Shown here one piece after another: positions 45,250 to 54,432 of a DNA stretch of 64,000 bases (the stretch's first letter is position 1; every line of letters begins with the position of its first letter). Position numbers and translations under genes: made by a program. Where the stretch lies: NCBI GenBank assembly GCA_046290815.1, contig JBKBUF010000023.1, positions 16,777-80,776 of the forward strand. The letters are read 5' to 3'. Source of the DNA: JBKBUF01 sp046290815. Lineage in GTDB: Bacteria > Bacteroidota > Bacteroidia > Cytophagales > Cytophagaceae. The notes below the pieces were generated by a model. The model was given only the letters and a program-made list of their open reading frames with translations, made no database searches and was not told the DNA's origin.

Positions 45250-46108
45250 TGTTGCCAAAAATGGGGGTCAATTAGGAAATCAATTATGGTTTCAGGCAAG
45301 GGTCATGAGTCTGGCTTTTCAGACAAAACAAACTTTTATTAACTATTCTATTGAGGTTTACAGTCCATTCTATAAAGCTACTAAGGGTAGAAAAAGCCTT
45401 GTATATGCAGGAAAAAAAAATTGTTTCATAGATTCTGAAATACTACTTATATGCTTATACCCTGTTATTAGATTTTTTTTTCTTGTGGCAAGAAAAATGA
45501 AATTACGAAACTATTTTTTTCGATATATTGATTTTGAAAATAACAGACCTTCGGAAGAAAATTTGATTACAGAAATTTCCGGATCTTTAATCACTTTCGT
45601 AGAAGGTTGGAATGTTCCAAGGCATAAAACTCCCGGACCTGTTAAAGAATTAATTGACGATTCTTTTGTTCCATTAGATAAATACCTGCTAAGATATAAA
45701 CAACTATTTGCAGATTGCAGAGTGGTTAACGATATACTTGTTGCTGTTCATATCAGAAGGGGAGATTATAAAGAATTTATGAACGGTATTTATTTTTTTG
45801 AGGATGAGGTGTACCGTGATTATATGAAAAAATTTGCCGGATTTTTTGAAGGTAAGAAGGTTGTTTTTATACTTTGTTCTAATGAGGCAATAACTATCGA
45901 AGCTTTCAATGGTTTGGATTGCAGAATAAGTGGAGGAAATTTCGTGGAGGATAATTATATTCTATCTCAATGTGATTTTATTATCGGCCCTCCAAGTACT
46001 TATAGCATGTGGGCGTCTTTTTTTGGGGATTCCCCTTTATATTTTCTACACAAGAAAGATAATCAGTTTGATGAGATTCACTTAAATAAGTTTAAGATTT
46101 TTATTTAA
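45239..46108 (+). CDS. alpha-1,2-fucosyltransferase-like protein (GT11)
   Basis: 289 residues. The two hallmark blocks of the GT11/GT37/GT65 fucosyltransferase group are present: GGQLGNQLWFQARVMSLA at 9-26 and VAVHIRRGDYKEF at about 169-181, where HxRRxD binds GDP-fucose. The end DFIIGPPSTYSMWASFFGD is the typical third block (S-T-xS-x-W). I infer transfer of L-fucose in alpha-1,2 linkage, or a related sugar. It overlaps the preceding GT2 by 11 bp and runs head-on into a GT10-type gene on the other strand, with an 8-bp overlap at the 3' ends. No GDP-fucose synthesis genes are in the window. Confidence 0.78.
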   Translation: MIINVAKNGGQLGNQLWFQARVMSLAFQTKQTFINYSIEVYSPFYKATKGRKSLVYAGKKNCFIDSEILLICLYPVIRFFFLVARKMKLRNYFFRYIDFENNRPSEENLITEISGSLITFVEGWNVPRHKTPGPVKELIDDSFVPLDKYLLRYKQLFADCRVVNDILVAVHIRRGDYKEFMNGIYFFEDEVYRDYMKKFAGFFEGKKVVFILCSNEAITIEAFNGLDCRISGGNFVEDNYILSQCDFIIGPPSTYSMWASFFGDSPLYFLHKKDNQFDEIHLNKFKIFI

Positions 46109-47027
46109 TTATTTTTCTTTTAATGCTTCTTAAATAATTTGTAACAGTCCTTTTGTTAAGAAGAAATTTTTTCCAGGTTTTCGCCACTGGTTTTATTTTC
46201 CCTTTGCTGCTGAAAATCTTTTCAAATTGTTGTTTAAGCAATTCCTCATTAAAGTATATGTTTATTTGGTTGTTGTTAAAATATGGATTACTTAAAATAT
46301 CCATATAAAGTTTATCATTTTGATCTACCTCAATTATTCTGTCAAGGAATTCTTTATCATTTGCGAAGTCATTATAGTTGATAAAGCTTTCTGTATTGAA
46401 ATCTTTATCAACCTCAGGATTTCCCCAATAGAGTGGAATACTGTTGACAAGCATCGGTTCAAGCAACTTTTCAGTGGTATAGCCTTTGACTGATTCATTT
46501 TCGAAAGCAAGGGTGAATTTATAGTCCTTAATGAAATTTGCCTTGTGGGGGATCGGTCCTCCGATGTTGTTCAAATATTTTCCTCCTGAGTCTATATGTT
46601 TATAGGTAGACAATAAGTGGAAAAAATCTATTCTTTTTTTTGCTTTGGGGTTGCTCACAACCATATTGCAAAATTTGGTCTTACTTTTCAGTATCTGTTC
46701 AGGATCTTTTGGCCCAAGTAAAACCTTAGGATCGGCATATGCTACATAATTTGGTAACCTGTAGTTTTTGCCATCAAATGTATCATGTACGAAACTGAAT
46801 GAATAGTCGCATTCATTAAAGTCAGGGACTACATTTTCCATGGTATGAAATATCCTTATACAATCATATTTTAAAAAATCATTTCCCCAAACCGAATAAA
46901 TGAGAAAGTCCGGATCCTCAGAAAGTACCACATTGAAATGTTTTTCCAGGAAGTGAAATAAAAATGAATCCCGGTCTACAAAACCGGACCAAAAATCGGT
47001 AAACTTTATCTTAATAGCTTTGGACAT
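46101..47027 (-). CDS. alpha-1,3/4-fucosyltransferase-like protein (GT10)
   Basis: 308 residues on the minus strand within a plus-strand locus. The GT10 signature is visible: YKFTLAFENESVKGYTTEKL at about 168-187, then PMLVNSIPLYWGNPEV, with Glu/Asn and Lys of the GDP-fucose site conserved. The N-terminus (IKFTDFWSGF, FLIYSVWG) matches short bacterial members such as the Helicobacter enzymes but there is no heptad-repeat tail; instead a basic end (KRKIIK) that may bind the membrane. Its own 136-bp upstream region should hold its promoter. Paired with the convergent GT11-like gene it suggests a multiply fucosylated, Lewis-like glycan. Confidence 0.82.
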   Translation of the reverse strand: MSKAIKIKFTDFWSGFVDRDSFLFHFLEKHFNVVLSEDPDFLIYSVWGNDFLKYDCIRIFHTMENVVPDFNECDYSFSFVHDTFDGKNYRLPNYVAYADPKVLLGPKDPEQILKSKTKFCNMVVSNPKAKKRIDFFHLLSTYKHIDSGGKYLNNIGGPIPHKANFIKDYKFTLAFENESVKGYTTEKLLEPMLVNSIPLYWGNPEVDKDFNTESFINYNDFANDKEFLDRIIEVDQNDKLYMDILSNPYFNNNQINIYFNEELLKQQFEKIFSSKGKIKPVAKTWKKFLLNKRTVTNYLRSIKRKIIK

Positions 47028-47163
47028 GCTCCAATCTTTTATTTGACTATTTCAGCAACAATCGCAAATTATCAAATTTTATTATTTTAACGCGTTTTTA
47101 GCTTTTATAGTAATTATTTTTTAGTTTAAATTCGTTTATTACTCTATATAGATATATACTTTC

Positions 47164-48276
47164 ATGCCTTTTATTACTTTAATAGTTGCATACCGAAACA
47201 GAGAAATTGAAAGAGTACATAGGTTTATTGAAGGGATAAATCGCCAGACTTATCGGGATTTCGACTTTATTTTTGTTGATTTTGGAAGTGAAAAGCAATA
47301 TTCAGGGCCCGTTAAGGAATTAGTTACCGGAAGTGGGTACAATTACTATTACATTGCCAGTAACGGTTGGCCATGGAATAAGTCCCATGCATTGAATTTA
47401 GGAATCAAACTTGCAAAAACAGAATACATACTTACTACCGATATCGATCTTATATATAGTCCGGACACTTTGAGGAATATGGTAGATCAATGTGGCCCGG
47501 ATATCAACCTTCATTCCAGGTTTTATTTTCTTCCGAAAGGTTTCAATGGATGGGATAAACTTGAAGATTCTATTCCAGGTTTAGAAGTATGTGATTACTC
47601 GGAGCAGGGAGCCATGCATCTTGTAACCAGGAAGGCCTTAATGGATATTAATGGATTTGATGAGTTTTATACTTTTTGGGGATATGAAGATATAGATGTC
47701 AATATAAGATTAAACAAATACGGATTGAAGGAAAAATGGATTGATCACAAGATCGCTCCTGCATTTCATCAATGGCATTCTAAAACTAAGAAACTAGGTT
47801 TTATTCCGGATCTTAAATGGGAGCAGATAATGATATATTATTTTAAGAATGCCAATATAATTAAAAGAAATCTGGCAAGAGATTGGGGAAAAATGGTCAC
47901 TGAGGAGAATCGTAGAAGCTTAACATTACTAAATAGTAAAGCTTTTAAAAAGGTGTTTTATTTTGAAAAATTCAAGCTTAATCAGAAGTCTCAGTTTGTC
48001 CATGATTTGATTGATTCATTAAATTCTTTGAATAAAGGAGAGGGGATTGAAGTATTTTACGAAAAGAAAATGGAAAGTAAGATTAGTTTGCGTGAAAGGG
48101 TTAGAGAAATCAGGTCATATTTAAAAGAGGGATTTATAAGAAAACCTACATTTAATCCGGAAAAAGAGTTCAATAATATCTGCTGGTTGCTTATAGAAGA
48201 CCCTTCTATGAAAATCGGTGATTTTTATATAGAGAATCAGGAAGATTTTTTGAGAATAATACTTGTCAAGGACTAG
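47164..48276 (+). CDS. glycosyltransferase family 2 with galactosyltransferase-type C-terminal motif
   Basis: 370 residues. GT-A core: FITLIVAYRNREIERVHRFI, FVDFGSEKQYS, NKSHALNLGIKLA and TTDIDLIY (about 90-97), the DxD metal site. The motif FDEFYTFWGYEDIDVNIRLN (about 167-186) is that of the N-terminal galactosyltransferase/chondroitin polymerase group (Glyco_transf_7C), which sets the acceptor pocket. The remaining C-terminal 170 residues are basic and do not match a known domain. It starts a new plus-strand run after the GT10 gene and is followed 8 bp later by another GT2 gene. Confidence 0.8.
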   Translation: MPFITLIVAYRNREIERVHRFIEGINRQTYRDFDFIFVDFGSEKQYSGPVKELVTGSGYNYYYIASNGWPWNKSHALNLGIKLAKTEYILTTDIDLIYSPDTLRNMVDQCGPDINLHSRFYFLPKGFNGWDKLEDSIPGLEVCDYSEQGAMHLVTRKALMDINGFDEFYTFWGYEDIDVNIRLNKYGLKEKWIDHKIAPAFHQWHSKTKKLGFIPDLKWEQIMIYYFKNANIIKRNLARDWGKMVTEENRRSLTLLNSKAFKKVFYFEKFKLNQKSQFVHDLIDSLNSLNKGEGIEVFYEKKMESKISLRERVREIRSYLKEGFIRKPTFNPEKEFNNICWLLIEDPSMKIGDFYIENQEDFLRIILVKD

Positions 48277-48284
48277 AATAGGCT

Positions 48285-49247
48285 ATGACATCGGAAAAAA
48301 CCTTGATAAGTATTATAATGCCAGCGTACAACGCGGCAAAATTTATTTCTGATTCTATACAGTCTGTTTTATCGCAAACTTTTATATCCTGGGAATTGAT
48401 AGTTATAGATGACGGTTCCGCAGACAATACATCAGATATAGTAAAATCATTTTCAGAAAAGGATTCTAGAATAAAACTTTTAAGGCAGGAGAATGGAAGG
48501 CAGGGAAAAGCAAGGAATGCCGGAATTAAACAATCTCGTGGCAATTTAATAGCCTTATTAGATGCAGATGATTTGTGGGACCACGACAAGCTTGAAAGGC
48601 AAATGAAAGTGTTGGAGGAGCAGGACGTTGATTTTGTGTTTTCAAATGCCAGAATATTATATGATAGTAGTTATTCTAAGATAGGTTCCTACCCGGATTT
48701 TTCTTCGGGTATGGTTACAGGAAAATTTTCAGGCAAAGAAATGCTATTGCTGCTTGCAGATTCAAACAGGATTGTAACGCTTACTGCAATGTTTAAGAAA
48801 TCAGCCTGGGATCGTTGTGGAGGATTTGAAGAAGAATTGCAATACCAGAATTGCGAAGATTATGATATGTGGTTAAGAATGGCTTATAATGGAACGAGCT
48901 TTTATGGAATGGCTGATGTTTTAGGATCATACAGAAGGCATAATACAGGCTCAACAAGCAATCTGATTTCCCAGCTTTTGCCGGAGATTAATGTCATAGA
49001 GAAAAATAATCGGCTGGGTATTATTCCTGAAGATAAAAGGATAAAAACTTTAACATGGCTTTACCGGGTATTGGTGCTTGAATATTATAAATCCTGTCAA
49101 TATGGCAATATTTGGAATGTAGTATTTAAAAGCAATTCTTTTAAAAGCAATCCGGTGTCATCCTTCAAGCTATTTTGTTTGGCTTTTTATGATATTGCTG
49201 TTTTTCTTTTAAAAATTCCTGTTAAAAAGATACTTCGGAAAAAATAG
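48285..49247 (+). CDS. glycosyltransferase family 2
   Basis: 320 residues. Classic GT2 N-terminus: ISIIMPAYNAAKFISDSIQS, VIDDGSADNTS (about 44-54), QGKARNAGIKQSRG and LLDADDLWDHDKLERQM (about 91-107) as the metal site. A further motif NCEDYDMWLRM (about 189-199) carries the catalytic-base region. The C-terminus ends in a hydrophobic helix and a Lys-rich tail (VKKILRKK), suggesting peripheral membrane attachment. A hexapeptide acetyltransferase gene follows 4 bp later, so a sugar added by this protein may be O-acetylated. Confidence 0.83.
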   Translation: MTSEKTLISIIMPAYNAAKFISDSIQSVLSQTFISWELIVIDDGSADNTSDIVKSFSEKDSRIKLLRQENGRQGKARNAGIKQSRGNLIALLDADDLWDHDKLERQMKVLEEQDVDFVFSNARILYDSSYSKIGSYPDFSSGMVTGKFSGKEMLLLLADSNRIVTLTAMFKKSAWDRCGGFEEELQYQNCEDYDMWLRMAYNGTSFYGMADVLGSYRRHNTGSTSNLISQLLPEINVIEKNNRLGIIPEDKRIKTLTWLYRVLVLEYYKSCQYGNIWNVVFKSNSFKSNPVSSFKLFCLAFYDIAVFLLKIPVKKILRKK

Positions 49248-49251
49248 AACT

Positions 49252-49824
49252 ATGATGAATAAAATAATAAAACTACCAATTTATTTGAGGAGTAAAGCTA
49301 TAGAGATTGAATTAAGAATAAGGGGCGTAAAGCTTGGTATCGGGTGCAGATTTTTTAAAAATTTTAATATTAACAAATTGCATAGCAAAGTAGAAATTGG
49401 AAACTTTTGTTCTTTTGATCAATATGTAAGTTTTACTTTGAATGAAACAGATACTAACAGAGAAAATAAAAAATTGGTGGTGATTGAAGATAAAGTATAT
49501 ATAAATAAATTTACCGTAATTGATGCTACATGTAATATTTTCATTGGCACTAACACAATGATAGGGCCAAACTGTTACATTACCGACCATGACCACTCTT
49601 TTCATGGTAAAAACCCTGACTTTCCTGTTGGAGAATTGCCACTTTCGGGTAGCCCTGTACGAATTGAAGAAAATGTTTGGATCGGCAGCAATGTAGTAAT
49701 CCTTAAAGGTGTAAGGATCGGCAAAAATTCTGTTATCGGGGCAGGAAGTGTGGTTATAAAAGATATTAGGGAAAATTCTGTTGCTGTAGGAAATCCATGT
49801 AAAGTTATTAAGGAGAAAAGTTAG
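49252..49824 (+). CDS. hexapeptide-repeat acyltransferase (WbbJ/maltose O-acetyltransferase type)
   Basis: 190 residues of left-handed beta helix. Hexapeptide turns run from about 45 to 185, with the catalytic region TDHDHSFHGK (about 112-121) containing the conserved His, and the typical end VWIGSNVVILKGVRIGKNSV and IGAGSVVIKDI, then AVGNPCKVI. These enzymes O-acetylate sugars or nucleotide sugars using acetyl-CoA in the cytoplasm. It is packed between two GT2 genes (4 bp and 1 bp gaps), so it most likely decorates a residue of this glycan. Acceptor unknown. Confidence 0.85.
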   Translation: MMNKIIKLPIYLRSKAIEIELRIRGVKLGIGCRFFKNFNINKLHSKVEIGNFCSFDQYVSFTLNETDTNRENKKLVVIEDKVYINKFTVIDATCNIFIGTNTMIGPNCYITDHDHSFHGKNPDFPVGELPLSGSPVRIEENVWIGSNVVILKGVRIGKNSVIGAGSVVIKDIRENSVAVGNPCKVIKEKS

Positions 49825-49825
49825 T

Positions 49826-50731
49826 ATGAAAATCTCTTTTGTGATTGCTACTCATCAACGGGCATCCTATCTAAAGCAATGTCTTCATTCTATTTTAGAA
49901 CAAAGTTATCCTGAAACAGAAATTATTGTAGCACATACAGGGGCTCCTGACGGCACATTTGAGGTGTGTGAAAATTTTCATAGCGCCTATCCCAAAATTG
50001 ATTTACGATATATTGTATGCACTGAAAAAGGATCAGCCGCTCAGAGAAATGAAGGTTTTGATCAGTCCTCAGGAGATTGGGTAATGTTTGCAGATGATGA
50101 TATAATACTTCGACAAGGATTTATTTCTGAAGTATTGAACACCATCAATCACTTTCCCGATATTGCTGCAGTTTCAGGTAGAATTGAAAATCAGTTTTTT
50201 GAGCCGTTAGGTACTTATACAAAATTTCTGCTTTATATGTCTGGTGTTAGTAGTTCTGGTAAAATTGCCGGGAAAGTTGTTGGGCCTGTGCTTAATTTTT
50301 TGCCGGAAGAGAAAGGGGAGCATTTTGAATTTGTAGATTGGGTTCCTATAGGAGTTTCTTTAATAAATCGCTCAGCTTACATTGAGGCAGGGGGATTTCC
50401 TTCACATTTTAAGGGATATAGCTTTGCCGAAGATGTTTGCCTTTCCTTGTTGTTAAGAAGAAAATATCAACTTGTATTGAACAGGAAAGCAGTAGCTTTT
50501 CATTATGATCTGGGAAGTGCCGGTCATAAAGATTATTACAGGCTGGCAAAAATGCAGATGTGTAACAGGGTTTTTATTCTTAAGAATGTACTAAATACAT
50601 ATAATATCAAGATGCTTTTTTCATTATATGTATGGCATGCTGGAAAAACCCTGCCATTGATAATAAGAAAACCTGTACAAGGATTTAAAATGCTGGCAGG
50701 CTTCACCATCGAATTTTTTGCGAATATATAA
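49826..50731 (+). CDS. glycosyltransferase family 2
   Basis: 301 residues. GT-A core: ISFVIATHQRASYLKQCLHS, IIVAHTGAPDGTFEV (His replaces the usual Asp/Asn of the first acidic motif), GSAAQRNEGFDQSSGDW, FADDDIILRQGF (about 88-99), and the acidic FAEDVCLSLLLRRKY motif (about 197-211). A C-terminal hydrophobic stretch (about 275-300) suggests membrane association. The last gene of this plus-strand run: 16 bp separate it from the convergent acyltransferase gene. Donor unknown. Confidence 0.8.
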   Translation: MKISFVIATHQRASYLKQCLHSILEQSYPETEIIVAHTGAPDGTFEVCENFHSAYPKIDLRYIVCTEKGSAAQRNEGFDQSSGDWVMFADDDIILRQGFISEVLNTINHFPDIAAVSGRIENQFFEPLGTYTKFLLYMSGVSSSGKIAGKVVGPVLNFLPEEKGEHFEFVDWVPIGVSLINRSAYIEAGGFPSHFKGYSFAEDVCLSLLLRRKYQLVLNRKAVAFHYDLGSAGHKDYYRLAKMQMCNRVFILKNVLNTYNIKMLFSLYVWHAGKTLPLIIRKPVQGFKMLAGFTIEFFANI

Positions 50732-50747
50732 TCTGGTGATTTTTATA

Positions 50748-51866
50748 TTATCTGTTTTTCCCTGTGAAGAATACAAGGTTTATTTTGTAATCCCTTAGTG
50801 CCAGAAATGGTTTTTCAATCCATGAATAGGATATCCAGGACAACAATAAAATAAAGGTTAAATACCCTGTAAATATTACAAGTGGATAAGCAATAGCTGT
50901 TGAATGCAATTGGCTTTTAATAATTTTAATAACAGGTAAATGAATAAGGTATATAGAATAGCTGATTTTACTAATAAAGGTAACGGGTTTATTAAATATT
51001 ATTGATGAATCTGAAAGGCCGGAAAGCAACGGAAATGTCATTAGAATTCCTATGCTGATAATAGAAAAGTATAATCCCAGGTACAAATTATTTTTAAAAA
51101 CTACAGTCGGATTTAAAATGTTAATGCAAAAGAATAATATAATAATTCCTGTAACAAAAGCCGGAATTTTAATTTTTTTCCAAATGCATAAATGATAATT
51201 GAAAATATAACTTCCTATGACACCATATAAGATGGTGTCAAGCCGAAGAATTAATAATTTTCTGTAATAAATATCGAAATGATGAAATTGTGACGGCAAA
51301 AACTGATTTGACCTATGGAGCCTGTACGCTGTAATCAGGGCAAGGAAAGTTAAAAGTAAGAGTAGGATAACATATTGTTTGGGAAGAGATCGAAATAAAT
51401 TAATGGTTAAGTATAAGGCTAAAGGAATGAGTAAGTAAAACCATTCCTCAATACAGAGACTCCAGGATTCCAGGAAAAAATCACCTAATAGTGGTTCTCT
51501 GAAGTTTTGAAGAAAAACCAGAAATTTAAAGGAATAGTAATTTAGTGATTCCGGAAGTAAAAAATTTGCAATAACAAGATTTAAAGCAAGGATAATATAA
51601 TAGAGTGGTAAAGTTCTTAGCCATCTTCTTTTCCAAAAAGTAATAAGGTCCTTATAATTGAATGATTTTTCAGTTTGCTTTATAATAATATTTCCTATCA
51701 AAAATCCACTTAGTACAAAAAACAAGTCCACCCCGTCGAAGGGTATTTGTATGTTCTTATAATTTGTGGGAACAGCAAGGAATATTGAATGATTGTAGAC
51801 AACTATAATAATTGCCAAAGCCCTTATCAGGTCCAGTCCGAATATCCTATCCTGTTCAGAATTCAT
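50748..51866 (-). CDS. acyltransferase 3 family membrane protein (OafA/YrhL type)
   Basis: 372 residues, about ten membrane helices. Family features: LDLIRALAIIIVVYNHSIFL near the N-terminus (the conserved His of this family is in YNHS), RWLRTLPLYYI, and the C-terminal YSIYLIHLPVIKII and YSWIEKPF. Such proteins O-acylate sugars at the inner membrane, taking acetyl from the cytoplasm and acting on periplasmic or lipid-linked glycans. Its start overlaps the stop of the upstream acyltransferase by 4 bp (ATGA), so the two are a coupled pair on the minus strand inside the plus-strand locus. Confidence 0.86.
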   Translation of the reverse strand: MNSEQDRIFGLDLIRALAIIIVVYNHSIFLAVPTNYKNIQIPFDGVDLFFVLSGFLIGNIIIKQTEKSFNYKDLITFWKRRWLRTLPLYYIILALNLVIANFLLPESLNYYSFKFLVFLQNFREPLLGDFFLESWSLCIEEWFYLLIPLALYLTINLFRSLPKQYVILLLLLTFLALITAYRLHRSNQFLPSQFHHFDIYYRKLLILRLDTILYGVIGSYIFNYHLCIWKKIKIPAFVTGIIILFFCINILNPTVVFKNNLYLGLYFSIISIGILMTFPLLSGLSDSSIIFNKPVTFISKISYSIYLIHLPVIKIIKSQLHSTAIAYPLVIFTGYLTFILLLSWISYSWIEKPFLALRDYKINLVFFTGKNR

Positions 51867-52957
51867 TTGCCGGAAGATTGAATTGTATTTTCTAAAGCCA
51901 GAAGAGATGCAGCTCTCCTTTGTCTGAATTTTTCAATAGGCTTGGTTATTATACTTTCACACATAATTGAGAAGAGTATGGTGCAGATTATAACCGATAA
52001 AACATTAAGGTTGTCACCATAGGGTAAAAACAAATTGAAAAGATTAATAAATAAGAAATGAGATAAGTAAATAGGATAAGATAATTCGCCTATCCATCGG
52101 TCTGTCGGAATGGATTTACTTGCTTTAAAAATTATTGATACCGATGGGACAAATAGGAGATAATATAAACCCAGGGCTGGTTTAAAAGATCCCCAGTAAC
52201 GGAAAGTAAAACAAGCTGCTAAAATTAAAATGAAAATGCTTGCTGTTATCATCTTATGAATGGAAATTTCTTTTATCCGGTTATAAAAGTAATAGGATAT
52301 AGCACCTGCCAGAAAAAAGGCCAGTTCATTTGGAAAAAATCTATAGGTCCACGGGTCAAATCTTAAACCTGCCATTATCAAGAGCATTCTCCCGAAAATG
52401 CTAAGTATGATTATCCCAATTATCAATTTTATATTTTTTCTTAGAATGAAAGGAGCAATCAGGTAAAACATAAGTTCCAGGCTTATTGTCCATGCCTGAG
52501 GTAAAAGCATATAATTAGTAAGCCTTACATTTTCATTCCAGAAATCAGAAGTAAATATCAGAAACCCATTCTTGTCTATAGTGAGAAAACTAAAAAGGTC
52601 TTGTCCGATTATGGTAACCTGCGAGACAATAATAAGGGCAATTGAACTTAAATGAAAGTTTTCCAAACCAGAAAGTATCTTGGTGGGGCCAAATTGGTTT
52701 GTGGTAATCAAAAGAGCGATTGAAAGTATAGAAATCAGATAATAAACCGGAAAGATTCGGTATATCCTATTGGTGAGGAAAAGGCGATAATCCTTTTTTT
52801 GACAATATTTTTCATTGAGGATTAATGACATATAAAATCCTGAGATAATATAAAAGGATTGTACTGCCACTACACCATTGAAAAGGGTGATTCCAAAAAA
52901 AGGACCGGAATGTACTAGTACTACCGAAAGAGCAAGTAAAAATCTGATCAGTCCCAC
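51863..52957 (-). CDS. acyltransferase 3 family membrane protein
   Basis: 364 residues, about ten membrane helices. Family features: IRFLLALSVVLVHSGPFFG at the N-terminus with the conserved His, then VAVQSFYIISGFYMSLIL, NRIYRIFPVYY, the middle WTISLELMFYLIAPF, and YPIYLSHFLFINLF near the end. It is only distantly like its downstream partner, so this is not a recent duplication; two different O-acyl groups or positions are likely. First gene of the two-gene minus-strand unit, whose promoter should lie in the 194-bp gap shared with the divergent polymerase gene. Confidence 0.85.
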   Translation of the reverse strand: MGLIRFLLALSVVLVHSGPFFGITLFNGVVAVQSFYIISGFYMSLILNEKYCQKKDYRLFLTNRIYRIFPVYYLISILSIALLITTNQFGPTKILSGLENFHLSSIALIIVSQVTIIGQDLFSFLTIDKNGFLIFTSDFWNENVRLTNYMLLPQAWTISLELMFYLIAPFILRKNIKLIIGIIILSIFGRMLLIMAGLRFDPWTYRFFPNELAFFLAGAISYYFYNRIKEISIHKMITASIFILILAACFTFRYWGSFKPALGLYYLLFVPSVSIIFKASKSIPTDRWIGELSYPIYLSHFLFINLFNLFLPYGDNLNVLSVIICTILFSIMCESIITKPIEKFRQRRAASLLALENTIQSSGK

Positions 52958-53151
52958 AGGGTAAATTTATTAGTTAACGAAAAGTAAAATAATTCCTTAT
53001 TTATCAGGTCTGCATTTCAATAATAGTGGAAAAGATAATAAATATTGCTAATACGGAATAATTTAACCAAAAGGACAATTTATTATAAATCGTTTTTGTC
53101 CTGATTTGCCATTTTATATATATTATTGTTGAATTTTCCGTTTTATACTCT

Positions 53152-54432
53152 GTGAATCACGAATATGTAATATTTGTTTTATTTGGGCTGCTCTTTTTTA
53201 CCTTAAGGCATTATCTCTACCATAACGATGAAATACCCGTAATTCTGGTAGTGTTTAATCTTATGGTTGAAAACAGATTGAACGCCCTGCAATCCGGAAG
53301 AGCGGAATGGATTTCATACGATTATAAAATTGACTTCACATTCGACATGGAATTGGCTTATATAGCAAGCGGACTTATTTGTCTGGGGACAACTACTATT
53401 GTAATTGCTTATTTATTTTTTTATAAAGAGAAAGCTAAAGAACCTAAAGATAAAGAAGAGTATTTTTCGGAATTCATCCTGAAAAATAAAATACTAATTA
53501 TTGTCGGATTTATACTGTTCTTCCTCTTTCAGGTTGGTGTGGGAGCTTTATTAAGCAAAGGATACAGTTTTCTTCTCACCCTTGCCACCAGTTCATTTAT
53601 TATACTTTTGTTTCTGGTATTTTATTATTCCAAGTCTAATCTTATTACCAAAGTATTATATGGGATAGTTTTTTCCATTATTGCCTATAGTACATATGAT
53701 CCATATTTGAGGTTTCAGTTCCTGGGATGGGCCATTCCTATTGCAGTTTTTATTTTCAGAAAGGCAACCCCCATGATCAAATCCTTATGGTATCTGTGTG
53801 GTCTGGGTGGAATTTTAATTGCTTTTTCAATTGCCGGGGTAATGAGAGCTGAGGATAGTGCTGGAAAATCCTTTTCCGAACTGTATGATAAAAGCATGGA
53901 TGCATTGCTTGAAGGAAATGATGTTAATTTTATTGATGGTTTTGTGATGTTATATCAGGTGTATCCGCAGTACCTGGACTTTCATTATGGGAAAGACCAT
54001 TTGGCTGTGCTGCTAAGACCTGTGCCGAGAGCCTGGTGGCCGGGAAAGCCTCAGGGTGGATGGGTGCAGAAGTTTGCGTCCAGATACGGTATGGAAAATT
54101 TTAATACCGGTATTTCACCTACCCTCTATGGCGTTTTTTACGGTGAAGGTGGCAAATGGGCAATTGTTATTTTTGGCATATTATGGGCATGGATGTTTGT
54201 TAGAATAAAACTCTTTTCCGAAAATTACGCTGATGAATTGCAATATATAATCAAAGGTTTATTTATTGCAGCATTGGTGCCGGTGTTAAGAAGTGGTGAC
54301 ATGGCAGGAGATATTTCTATTGTTGGCATGAGCTATTGGCCAATAATGTTATTTGTCTACCGATATAATAAATTTTTAAAGGAAAAAGAATCTGTCCAAA
54401 CGATTCAACCTAATGAAGCTATCCAAATCTGA
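53152..54432 (+). CDS. O-antigen/exopolysaccharide polymerase-like membrane protein (Wzy type)
   Basis: 426 residues from a GTG start, about ten hydrophobic helices and a large polar loop (about 225-325). In the loop lies RPVPRAWWPGKPQGG (about 289-303), followed by FNTGISPTLYGVFYGEGG; the P-x-P-R-x-x-W-P-x-K-P block and the glycine-rich stretch after it are typical of Wzy/oligosaccharide repeat-unit polymerases. Such proteins join lipid-linked repeat units in the periplasm. This is unexpected in a locus that also has Wzm/Wzt. The 3' end overlaps the next GT2 by 20 bp. An O-antigen ligase is a less likely alternative. Confidence 0.75.
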   Translation: MNHEYVIFVLFGLLFFTLRHYLYHNDEIPVILVVFNLMVENRLNALQSGRAEWISYDYKIDFTFDMELAYIASGLICLGTTTIVIAYLFFYKEKAKEPKDKEEYFSEFILKNKILIIVGFILFFLFQVGVGALLSKGYSFLLTLATSSFIILLFLVFYYSKSNLITKVLYGIVFSIIAYSTYDPYLRFQFLGWAIPIAVFIFRKATPMIKSLWYLCGLGGILIAFSIAGVMRAEDSAGKSFSELYDKSMDALLEGNDVNFIDGFVMLYQVYPQYLDFHYGKDHLAVLLRPVPRAWWPGKPQGGWVQKFASRYGMENFNTGISPTLYGVFYGEGGKWAIVIFGILWAWMFVRIKLFSENYADELQYIIKGLFIAALVPVLRSGDMAGDISIVGMSYWPIMLFVYRYNKFLKEKESVQTIQPNEAIQI

